From: Halobacteriales archaeon QS_5_70_15
GTDB lineage: Archaea > Halobacteriota > Halobacteria > Halobacteriales > Haloarculaceae
Reading direction: 5' to 3'
NCBI GenBank assembly: GCA_003022005.1
Contig: PXRQ01000062.1
Span: 1-31,908 of the forward strand
DNA length: 31,908 nt
Shown: in pieces, positions 22,822-29,904 of the stretch
Numbering within the stretch: position 1 is the stretch's first letter
Layout of the letters: each line of letters begins with the position of its first letter
Notes under the pieces: model-generated
Told to the model about the DNA's origin: nothing
What the model saw: only the letters and a program-made list of their open reading frames with translations
Databases searched by the model: none
Program-made: the position numbers and the translations under genes

Positions 22822-22968
22822 ATGTCGCAAGCCAAGAACCAAGATCTGTACGGTAAATCAGACCGCTGTGTGGCGGTTTTCGAGAACTATCAGTCCAAGC
22901 AACCGTGCGAAGACTGCATGGACGACTTCCCGTGCTTCGACTGTTTCGAACCGGACGAGGCCACCTAA
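22822..22968 (+). CDS. Small Cys-rich zinc-finger-like protein, 48 aa
   Basis: The ORF starts MSQAKNQDLYGKSDRCV and contains C29-x2-C32-x5-C38-x2-C41 (CEDC, CFDC), likely a zinc knuckle, plus Cys16. Haloarchaea encode many such very small double-CxxC proteins, mostly of unknown role, some regulating stress responses or biofilm. It lies inside the tRNA-Arg element, and its codon use is more AT-rich than the neighbours, as is its ACATAGACCGAAAAACAC leader. The frame is open upstream, but the preceding part is tail-repeat DNA, so the ATG at 22822 is the sensible start. Confidence 0.7.
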   Translation: MSQAKNQDLYGKSDRCVAVFENYQSKQPCEDCMDDFPCFDCFEPDEAT

Positions 22969-22992
22969 TATGAGGGGCCATCTCATAAGCTA

Positions 22993-23736
22993 TCAAGCCG
23001 TCCATCGACCGATGACGTACACTAACACGGCGAAACTCAACGCGCCGGCCAGTGGCTCGGGGCTGATGAGGAGTTTCGAAAACTCGCTGGTGGGGTAGAG
23101 GCCAGTATATGAGAGTACATTAACTGGTTCGAATTTGTGTGGTAGTAGATCCAAACTCCCAGAAATGATATTAGTCTGAGCTATCCATTTTCCAGCAAGC
23201 AATAGGTTTCCGAATAGGAATGGATAGACCCCGTACCGCCTTAGTTTCAAATTCTTTCGACGAGAAATCTCATCTTCGATTAGTCCATCAATTTCAGCAA
23301 CGGTTCCAAGAACTCCGCACTGGCCATTTGGAACGCTCGGTAGGTTGTGGGCTAATTGGTGAGGCTCAGGGCCAGGAAGGCCGAGTCCGGGAGATGGCTT
23401 CCACCGACGATACCGAGCCTCTGCTTGTGGTCGTGTGAAATATACGATCTCCCTTGCACCTCCCATCCTGTCTTTTCTTGCTATGAGGGCAATCTCGTTT
23501 GGTTCACTAATAAGATGTTGGATCACAGAGACAATATCATCAAAGCCCTCCTCTGATGAATAGAGGGCGTCAGAGTGTAATTTCTCCCGGGCGGTTCGGA
23601 TTGTCGGATTAGAGGTCCATATGTCGAGATATGGAATATACGGTGAGGCCAGTACAACTCCCCCTACGAACGTAAGAAATGCTCCTATCTCGTCAAGTAG
23701 AGACCAGACCAGTTTAGCTATCACGGTGGTCTCCAT
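22993..23736 (-). CDS. Unrecognised membrane protein in AT-rich foreign DNA, 247 aa
   Basis: Predicted features: an N-terminal hydrophobic helix (about 14-36, IGAFLTFVGGVVLASPYIPYL), a soluble middle of about 120 residues rich in charged residues (SSEEGFDDIVSVIQHLISE..., REIVYFTRPQAEARYRRWK), a second hydrophobic part (about 170-185, YPFLFGNLLLAGKWIA) and a C-terminal membrane helix (LAGALSFAVLVYVIGRW). It uses many AT-ending codons and is less acidic than host proteins, consistent with recent transfer. I do not recognise the family. Its place within the tRNA-Arg element makes it the main cargo gene. Confidence 0.7.
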   Translation of the reverse strand: METTVIAKLVWSLLDEIGAFLTFVGGVVLASPYIPYLDIWTSNPTIRTAREKLHSDALYSSEEGFDDIVSVIQHLISEPNEIALIARKDRMGGAREIVYFTRPQAEARYRRWKPSPGLGLPGPEPHQLAHNLPSVPNGQCGVLGTVAEIDGLIEDEISRRKNLKLRRYGVYPFLFGNLLLAGKWIAQTNIISGSLDLLPHKFEPVNVLSYTGLYPTSEFSKLLISPEPLAGALSFAVLVYVIGRWTA

Positions 23737-23959
23737 AGTTGATAAATGAAGTTAGAAAATAATGGGACTTACGTATGGGGTGTGACTGGAGCCTGTATTC
23801 TTATTCTTCCTCCGAGTGGAACCTGTTGGCACAGCCAATCACATAGATTTCATTACCTTTCAATATAAAACATCACGATCGGGAAATCGCCCGGGAAGTC
23901 ATCAGATTTCCGAATATAGTCGTCAGCCTCGGAATTCGCGGAACGAAGGGAAGTGAGGT

Positions 23960-24000
23960 TTGCGAAGCTAGGGACCGGAGTTCAAATCTCCGTCAGGACG
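23960..24000 (+). repeat. Outer tRNA-Arg 3' half copy (attR-like)
   Basis: 41 bp from anticodon loop to discriminator; mismatches to the tRNA at 23965 and 23969, then 31 bp exact. It is preceded by GGAACGAAGGGAAGTGAGG, resembling the GAGCGAACGxAGTGAGCG motif ahead of the inner copy. The flanking 23737-23959 is AT-rich with no convincing gene. Confidence 0.88.
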
Positions 24001-24009
24001 TTCCTGACG
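23991..24009. repeat. Perfect hairpin at the end of the outer tRNA-Arg copy
   Basis: CGTCAGGA-CGT-TCCTGACG: an 8-bp stem, the left arm being the tRNA 3' end. Confidence 0.6.
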
Positions 24010-24085
24010 CCAACGACGGCGAGCACCGCGGCTCCCGGTCGGGTTCGACCGTCCGGCGGCCCTGGGAGGTCGCTCCCGATCGTCG

Positions 24086-24226
24086 TCAGTCACCGGAGCC
24101 GTCCCGGGTCGCCTCCTCGCCCATCGCCGTCGCCAGCGCCCACCCGAAGTCCTCCGCTCGCCACTCGGCCACCTCCTCCGGGTCCGCGTCCGCCGGGGGT
24201 CGCTCCGGGCGACTCGCCTCGATCAT
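24086..24226 (-). CDS. Small acidic protein, 46 aa, function unknown
   Basis: The ORF starts MIEASRPERPPADADPEEVA and contains EWRAEDFGWALATAMGEEA before ending GSGD. Acidic composition, host-like GC in third positions and a clear GTTAATAA box 25-32 bases upstream support a real gene. It appears to form one short helix with two tryptophans. I do not recognise the family. Confidence 0.6.
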   Translation of the reverse strand: MIEASRPERPPADADPEEVAEWRAEDFGWALATAMGEEATRDGSGD

Positions 24227-24250
24227 CGACTCGTCGGTTCCCCCTCCCCC

Positions 24251-24258
24251 TTATTAAC
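24251..24258 (-). promoter_or_regulatory. TATA box of the 46-aa gene
   Basis: GTTAATAA on the minus strand, 25-32 bases ahead of ATG 24226. Confidence 0.5.
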
Positions 24259-24383
24259 GGCACGCGGGGGTTCACCGCTCGAGTCGCGACGGGCGGGATC
24301 GACCCGCTTCCCGAGTGCGGGCTCACGGCCCGGGACCGGCGGCGTCCCCTCCCGTTTTTGCCGATCCGCGGCGAACGGGGGGC

Positions 24384-25043
24384 ATGGACGACCCCGTCCC
24401 CGGTTCCGACTCGCACTCGGTGTTCGAGGAGCGACTCCGGGCCGGCGTCGCGCTCTACACCGCCGGGCGCTACCGCGCCGCCCACGACCCGTGGGAGGCG
24501 GCGTGGCACGGGGCCATCGGCGACGACGACCCGTTCCTCCACGGCCTCGTCCAGTTCACCGCCGCCGTCCACCACGGCCTCGAGGGCAACCCCGAGGGGG
24601 CGACCGGGCTCGCCCGCTCCGCACGGGAGTACCTCGCGGACCTGCCGTCCCCGTACCGCGGCATCGACCTCGACGTCGTCCGGGGGTTCCTCCCCGACGT
24701 CGAGCGCGACCCGGAGGCGGCCGCCCGGGAGCCCCCGGAGCTCCGGTTCGAGGGCCGGCCGCTGACGCTCGCGGACCTCGAGTTCCCGGCCGCCCGGCAC
24801 GCCGCCGCGGCCCTCGCCGAGGATCTCGAGGGGTACGACGAGGCCGTCGTCGAGCGGGCCGGCGAGTACGCGCTCGCGGACCTGGGGGCGGGCCGACCGA
24901 CGACGCCGTTCGTTGCGCTCCTGCTCGACTTCGTCGATCCCGGCGAGACGAGCCGAGCGCTCGTCTACGCGCGACTCGAGAGCCACGTCGAGAAGCGCGA
25001 CGCCGAGGCGTCGGACGTCGATGGGCTGTTCGACCCCGAATAG
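24384..25043 (+). CDS. DUF309 domain protein
   Basis: A 219-aa protein. Residues about 15-75 carry the DUF309 motif: ALYTAGRYRAAHDPWEAAW, then FLHGLVQFTAAVHHGLEGN, a helical hairpin with conserved AH.xWE and Q..AA.HH residues. The second half (about 110-210) is helical with no motif I know; it ends VDGLFDPE. DUF309 proteins have no established activity; the conserved His/Glu/Trp could form a binding site. The ATG at 24384 begins just before the motif. Confidence 0.85.
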   Translation: MDDPVPGSDSHSVFEERLRAGVALYTAGRYRAAHDPWEAAWHGAIGDDDPFLHGLVQFTAAVHHGLEGNPEGATGLARSAREYLADLPSPYRGIDLDVVRGFLPDVERDPEAAAREPPELRFEGRPLTLADLEFPAARHAAAALAEDLEGYDEAVVERAGEYALADLGAGRPTTPFVALLLDFVDPGETSRALVYARLESHVEKRDAEASDVDGLFDPE

Positions 25044-25302
25044 GACGGTCGTGCCGGAACGCCCACGGGTCCGGCGCGTGCCACCGCGGTCGGGAACGAC
25101 AGCGCCCGGGCTTCCTCCGGCCACTCGGACCAGTGTGTACCTCCCCGCGTCGATGCGCACGACCGAGCCCTCTCCGAGGGGACGGACCGGTCCGTACTGC
25201 AATATAACCGTAATGGTCGTTTCGACGGGTGTAGAGCCGTTCGGACGGGAACCTGGCCCTCGTACCCGGCCCGGGACCGTACACGGGCGACTCGATCCGA
25301 AT

Positions 25303-25340
25303 TGAATCAAAATATACAAAATATAAAATTAAAATAGAAA
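25303..25340 (+). promoter_or_regulatory. AT-rich promoter of the phosphatase gene
   Basis: An almost pure A/T stretch containing AATATACAAAATATAAAAT, 19-56 bases before the ATG at 25359; it includes at least one TATA box at suitable distance and stands out sharply in GC-rich DNA. It closes the 25044-25358 interval, where I see no gene. Confidence 0.6.
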
Positions 25341-25358
25341 CACGCGGAACCGGCCCGT

Positions 25359-27602
25359 ATGGATCTGGAGGATCCACCGGTACCCGACCTGACCGAGCAG
25401 AACCGACGACAGTTCATGCGGCGGACCGGCGCGGCGGGGGTCGTGGCGGCGCTCGGCCTCTCCGGCCAGGCTTCGGCGGCCATGGAGGACGGCGAGTTCG
25501 AGACCGACCCGTATTCGCTGGGGGTGGCCTCGGGCGATCCGCTCCCCGATTCGGTCATCCTGTGGACGCGGTTGGCGCCGAACCCGCTCGAGGCGGGCGG
25601 CGGGATGCCCGACGAGTCGGTCGAGGTGAACTGGGAGGTGGCGACCGACGAGGCGATGACCGACGTCGTCCGGACGGGCACGGCGACGGCCGAACCGGCC
25701 CACGCCCACACGATCCACGTCGACGTGGGGGGGCTCGAGCCGGCCACGGAGTACTACTACCGGTTCGAGGCCGGCGGGAAACAGAGCGAGGTGGGCCGGA
25801 CCAGGACCGCCCCGGCCGCCGATGCCAGCCCGGAGGCGTTCCGGTTCGCGTTCGCCTCCTGTCAGGCCTGGCCGGACGGGTTCTACACCGCTTACCGGTA
25901 CATGGCCGAGGAGGAACTCGACCTCGTCGTCCACCTCGGCGACTACATGTACGAGTACGGGATCGGGGCGAACGGTGGCGCACGGAACACGTCGGTCCCG
26001 CAGGCGTTCCGGAGCGAGACCGAGACGCTCGAACGGTACCGGCTCCAGTACGGGCTGTACAAGTCGGATCCGGACCTGCGGGCGGCCCACGCCAGCGCGC
26101 CGTGGTTGATCACCCGCGACGACCACGAGGTGGACAACAACTGGGCCGGGGACGTCCCCCAGGACCCGGACAAGCAGACCGTCGAGGCGTTCCTGGTCCG
26201 GCGGGCCGCGGCGTTCAAGGCCTACTACGAGCACATGCCGTTCCGGATGGCCCAGAAGCCGGATGGCCCGGATCAGAAGCTCTATCGGAACTACACGTTC
26301 GGCGACCTGGTCGAGTTCAACGTGCTCGACACGCGGCTCTACCGGAGCGACCAGGCCTGCGGAGACGCGTTCAACGTCGTAGATTGTCAGGCCCGCTTCG
26401 CCGAGGACCGGACCATCCTCGGGGACGAACAGGAGGAGTGGCTGGTGGACAACCTGGAGAACTCGACGGCGACCTGGGACGTCCTCGCCAACCAGCTCCC
26501 CTTCGCGAGAATGGACTTCAAACGGGGGGGCGAGGAGGGGTACCGGATGGATCAGTGGGACGGCTACGTAGCGGTCCAGAACACCGTGAAGCGGGCCTTC
26601 GAGGACCACGCGGAGAACCCCGTCGTCATCACCGGCGACTTCCACTCCAACTGGGCGAGCGACATCCGAAGTGCCGAGGAAGAGTCGAAGACGATCGGGG
26701 CTGAGTTCGTCGGGACGTCCATCTCGTCCGGCGGCGATGGGTCCGAGTTCGACGACTTCAACGGCGACGAGCCGGGCGCCCTCGGCAAGCACGTGATCAG
26801 GGAGAACGAGAACGTCGTCTACAACAATGACAAGCGCGGCTACACCCGCTGTACGGTCACCCCCGAGGACTGGACGACCGAGTTCCAGGTCGTCGAGTAC
26901 GTGACCCGGCCCGGTGCGCCGATGCGGACCGACGCGCGGTTCACCGTCGAGGCCGGGGTTCCCGGCCTGCAGCAGCCGCCTACCACGCTGGACGTCGACT
27001 CCATCGCCGTGAGCAACGGCACGGTCGGTACCGCGGAGCTGACCGCACAGTGGCTTCCCGAGGGCCTCTCCGGTGGGTCGGTCACGCTCTCGCTTTCGGA
27101 GTCGGACGTCGCGAGCTTCACCGGCGTCTCGGTGCTGGATTCGTTCGGCCTGGGCGAGACGGCGATCAGCGAGGACGGTAACACGGCCAGGTTGCGGTTC
27201 GTCGACACCGAGGGGGCCGTCCAGGACCCTCTCGGTCCCGAGGACGTTCCGCTCGCCTCGCTCGACATCCGTGGTGACCGCGCGGGAACGACCGATCTCG
27301 AAGTCAACGTCGAGGCGATGGACGACGACACCGGTAACGCCGTCGAGACTCGGACGCGCATGGGCGTGCTCGTGGTCGGGCCGCCGCCGGCGGCCGACAG
27401 CGAGGCGCCGACCGACCCTGACGGCGACGGCCGCTACGAGGACCTCAACGGGAACGGTCGGCTGGATTACGACGATGTCAACACGCTGTTCGAAAACATC
27501 GACGCCGACAGCGTCCGGCTCAACGAGGCCGCCTACGACTTCAACGAGAACGGGCAGATCGATTACGACGACGTCGTCGATCTCTACGAGGCGGTGAGCT
27601 GA
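25359..27602 (+). CDS. phoD: Tat-exported PhoD-type alkaline phosphatase/phosphodiesterase with cohesin-like and dockerin-like modules
   Basis: A 747-aa secreted protein. A Tat signal (NRRQFMRRTGAAGVVAALGL, arginines 16-17) is followed by the PhoD N-terminal Ig-like domain (GVASGDPLPDSVILWTRL). The metallophosphatase domain has HLGDYMYEYG, ITRDDHEVDNNW, ANQLPFARMDF and VITGDFHSNWASD, binding iron/calcium. After about residue 540 comes a beta-rich region with cohesin-like sequence (TLDVDSIAVSNGTVGTAELT) and, from about 686, two calcium-loop repeats of dockerin type (DPDGDGRYEDLNGNGRLDYDD; DFNENGQIDYDD). The enzyme releases phosphate from esters outside the cell. The modules suggest surface attachment or complex formation; the pairing partner is unknown. 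Confidence 0.92.
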   Translation: MDLEDPPVPDLTEQNRRQFMRRTGAAGVVAALGLSGQASAAMEDGEFETDPYSLGVASGDPLPDSVILWTRLAPNPLEAGGGMPDESVEVNWEVATDEAMTDVVRTGTATAEPAHAHTIHVDVGGLEPATEYYYRFEAGGKQSEVGRTRTAPAADASPEAFRFAFASCQAWPDGFYTAYRYMAEEELDLVVHLGDYMYEYGIGANGGARNTSVPQAFRSETETLERYRLQYGLYKSDPDLRAAHASAPWLITRDDHEVDNNWAGDVPQDPDKQTVEAFLVRRAAAFKAYYEHMPFRMAQKPDGPDQKLYRNYTFGDLVEFNVLDTRLYRSDQACGDAFNVVDCQARFAEDRTILGDEQEEWLVDNLENSTATWDVLANQLPFARMDFKRGGEEGYRMDQWDGYVAVQNTVKRAFEDHAENPVVITGDFHSNWASDIRSAEEESKTIGAEFVGTSISSGGDGSEFDDFNGDEPGALGKHVIRENENVVYNNDKRGYTRCTVTPEDWTTEFQVVEYVTRPGAPMRTDARFTVEAGVPGLQQPPTTLDVDSIAVSNGTVGTAELTAQWLPEGLSGGSVTLSLSESDVASFTGVSVLDSFGLGETAISEDGNTARLRFVDTEGAVQDPLGPEDVPLASLDIRGDRAGTTDLEVNVEAMDDDTGNAVETRTRMGVLVVGPPPAADSEAPTDPDGDGRYEDLNGNGRLDYDDVNTLFENIDADSVRLNEAAYDFNENGQIDYDDVVDLYEAVS

Positions 27603-27649
27603 CTGCGCGTCCCGGCGGGACCGGCCCGACCCGAGGTTCCGGCTCCGGG

Positions 27650-28552
27650 TCACTCCTCCCGAACGTCGTCCGGATCGGGGTCGTACGCCTCGCCGACGCG
27701 GAGGTCGAGCGACCGCGGCCGGGCGCACAGCCGGAGGTCGTCGTGTTCGAGGAGCTCGCCGTCGCGGGAGAACCGTATCGGCTCCTCGGACGCGACCCCC
27801 ACCTCCGAGGCCCGGAAGTGCTGGACGTTCTCGGTCCCCTCGCCGAGGATGCGGTGGGTGACCGCCTCGGCGACGAGGTTCCCCGCGGGCATCCGCTCGA
27901 TGACCGCCACGTCGAACAGACCGTCCTCCACGTCGGCCTGGCCGCCCTCCCTGATGAACTTCCGGGCGTTGCCGACGAGGACGGCGATGGCCTCGCCGGA
28001 CCACGACTCCGTGCCGGCCTCGAGGTCGAGCGAGAGCGGCTCGAACGACGCCGCCTCCTGGAACCCGGTCACGAGAAAGGCGAGCGTTCCGAACCGCTCC
28101 TTGAGCCCCGAGGAGGCCGCGGTGCTCGCCTCGGCGGGGATCCCGGCGATACAGGAGACGACGAACGGCTCGCCGTCGGCCATCCCGACGTCCACGGAGC
28201 GGACCGGCCCGGTGTCGGCGAGTTCGAGGCCGTGTTCGACGTCCCGGATCCCGACGTTCCCCGCGAGGAGGTTCGCCGTCCCCGTGGGGACGACCGAGAA
28301 GGTCACGTTCCCGAGGTGCCCGCCGTCGGCGAGCCCGCGGAGCACCTCGTTCACCGTCCCGTCGCCGCCACAGACCGCCAGCTCCGAGACCCCTTCTTCG
28401 GCCGCCTCGAGCCCCAGGCGGACGCCGTCCCTGGCCCCCTCGGTCTCCCAGACGGCGAACCCCTTGCCGCGGGCGCGGCGGCGGACGTACTCGGCGTGGT
28501 CGCCCGTCCCGCTGGCGGGGTTCAGGACCAGGGTCCGCGAGCCGACCTGCAT
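27650..28552 (-). CDS. Diacylglycerol/lipid kinase family protein (YegS-like)
   Basis: A 300-aa DAGK-catalytic domain protein. Motifs: LVLNPASGTGD at the start, CGGDGTVNEVL (nucleotide-binding GGDGT), VVPTGTANLLAGNVGI, and the C-terminal region with DVEDGLFDVAVIERM and IRFSRDGELL. Such enzymes phosphorylate diacylglycerol, sphingoid or other lipid alcohols with ATP; in archaea the substrate is probably an isoprenoid lipid, but this is inference. The ATG at 28552 gives the usual family N-terminus. It is convergent with phoD. Confidence 0.9.
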   Translation of the reverse strand: MQVGSRTLVLNPASGTGDHAEYVRRRARGKGFAVWETEGARDGVRLGLEAAEEGVSELAVCGGDGTVNEVLRGLADGGHLGNVTFSVVPTGTANLLAGNVGIRDVEHGLELADTGPVRSVDVGMADGEPFVVSCIAGIPAEASTAASSGLKERFGTLAFLVTGFQEAASFEPLSLDLEAGTESWSGEAIAVLVGNARKFIREGGQADVEDGLFDVAVIERMPAGNLVAEAVTHRILGEGTENVQHFRASEVGVASEEPIRFSRDGELLEHDDLRLCARPRSLDLRVGEAYDPDPDDVREE

Positions 28553-28734
28553 GGCCCCACCGAACGGGTCGACGCACTTAGGCGAGTCGGCTTCGGGACC
28601 GGGCCGGTCGGAGCGACATCGCCGGCCGACCGGCGCGAACATCACCGGCGGACGGAGCGACGTGACGTGGCGCGCATCGGCCCGCTCGACGTTCCCCGGC
28701 GGTCGTCCGGAGGCCCGCCCGCCGTCGACCCGAC

Positions 28735-28742
28735 CGCTTATT
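28735..28742 (+). promoter_or_regulatory. TATA-like box of the rhodanese gene
   Basis: CGCTTATT, 25-32 bases before ATG 28767. The remaining 28553-28734 shows nothing recognisable. Confidence 0.4.
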
Positions 28743-28766
28743 CCCCTCGCTTCCCATGCCCCGCCC

Positions 28767-29147
28767 ATGGACGACGAGATATCGACCGCCGAACTCCGCG
28801 ACCTGCTCGAGTCGGGCTCGGTCCGGGTGGTGGACATCCGGTCGCCGGAGGCGTTCGCGCGGGGACACATCCCCGGGAGCGAGAACCTCCCGTTCGCCGA
28901 ACTCACCGGGCGGATCGAGGAGTTCACCGACGACGACCGCGTCGTGACCGTCTGCCCGCACGGGAAGGCGAGCGTGCAGGCCGCCCGGCTCATCGGCTCC
29001 TACGAGGGGTTCGAGGGCGAGGTGGCGTCGCTCGCCCCCGGCATCGAGGGATGGGCCGAGGAGTGCGACCTGGAGGCGGACGACGGTCCCGAGGCGGGAA
29101 CCGCCCGAGGGGCGGAGGCCGAGGGCGGTCCCGAGGCGCCCTTCTGA
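28767..29147 (+). CDS. Rhodanese-like sulfurtransferase, single domain
   Basis: A 126-aa rhodanese domain: VRVVDIRSPEAFARGHIPGSENLPF (substrate-binding DIRSPEA) and the active loop VCPHGKASVQAA with catalytic Cys63. The six-residue loop CPHGKAS supports thiosulfate or persulfide transfer. It is followed by a short Glu/Gly/Ala tail. In haloarchaea single-domain rhodaneses are candidates for sulfur donation in tRNA thiolation or Moco synthesis, but no such partner is next to it. Confidence 0.88.
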   Translation: MDDEISTAELRDLLESGSVRVVDIRSPEAFARGHIPGSENLPFAELTGRIEEFTDDDRVVTVCPHGKASVQAARLIGSYEGFEGEVASLAPGIEGWAEECDLEADDGPEAGTARGAEAEGGPEAPF

Positions 29148-29387
29148 TACGGTCGTGCGTGACGGTCTACCGGTGATCGCCGATCCCCGGTCGAGCCCAC
29201 CGGTAGCGGACTACGCACGGCGGTACGAGGGCCCGAACCGTCGTGTCGGCGGCCCGAGCCGGACGGCGCGGACCCGGCAGTCCGTGCTCGCGGGCTTCGG
29301 ATGGGTGCACGACACGGCTCCGACGCCGAGCGACCTGTGAGCGGCCGCTCCGCGCCGGCGGGAAGGGACGACGAGCTCGACGTGCGG

Positions 29388-29693
<306 letters not shown>

Positions 29694-29706
29694 CTACAAA
29701 ACGCGT

Positions 29707-29716
29707 GGTATTAAAC
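29707..29716 (-). promoter_or_regulatory. TATA box of the aIF1 gene
   Basis: GTTTAATACC on the minus strand, 26-35 bases before ATG 29681. Confidence 0.55.
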
Positions 29717-29904
29717 CCTATCGGGAACCCGGGGTCCGGGTCACGGAGCCGTTCCGGGCGCTCCGTGGCGGCTCGTGCCGGCTCGGGTGTCTCCGCACGC
29801 TGCCGGAGCCACCGGCCGGAGGACGACCGGGGGGGCGTCCGGTCGTGTCGCGAGCGGAACGTCGGTCCGGATCCGGGCGGGGGCGGCCCGGGTCGAGCCG
29901 GGAG

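Larger units (their letters stand above)
22574..24000. mobile_element. Putative small integrated element (or remnant) in tRNA-Arg
   Basis: The left boundary is the 3' half of tRNA-Arg (22574-22614). The right boundary is a 41-bp repeat of it (23960-24000) with two mismatches and an exact 31-bp run. Starting at the anticodon loop is typical of archaeal tyrosine-integrase att sites. Between them, about 22800-23950 is markedly AT-rich against a very GC-rich host and carries two unfamiliar genes (22822-22968 and 22993-23736). No integrase gene is seen, so it is a remnant, a cargo-only element moved in trans, or an attachment scar. Confidence 0.7.

Noticed and set aside
23220..23556. Plus-strand ORFs of 66-72 codons inside the AT-rich element
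   Set aside because: They overlap the 247-aa minus-strand gene and lack a promoter or known motifs.
25329..28577. 1082-codon minus-strand frame over phoD and the lipid kinase
   Set aside because: It covers two well-supported genes in other frames and has no recognisable domain.
29155..29340. 61-codon plus-strand ORF after the rhodanese gene
   Set aside because: No acidic composition, no promoter box and an Arg-rich sequence; probably chance.
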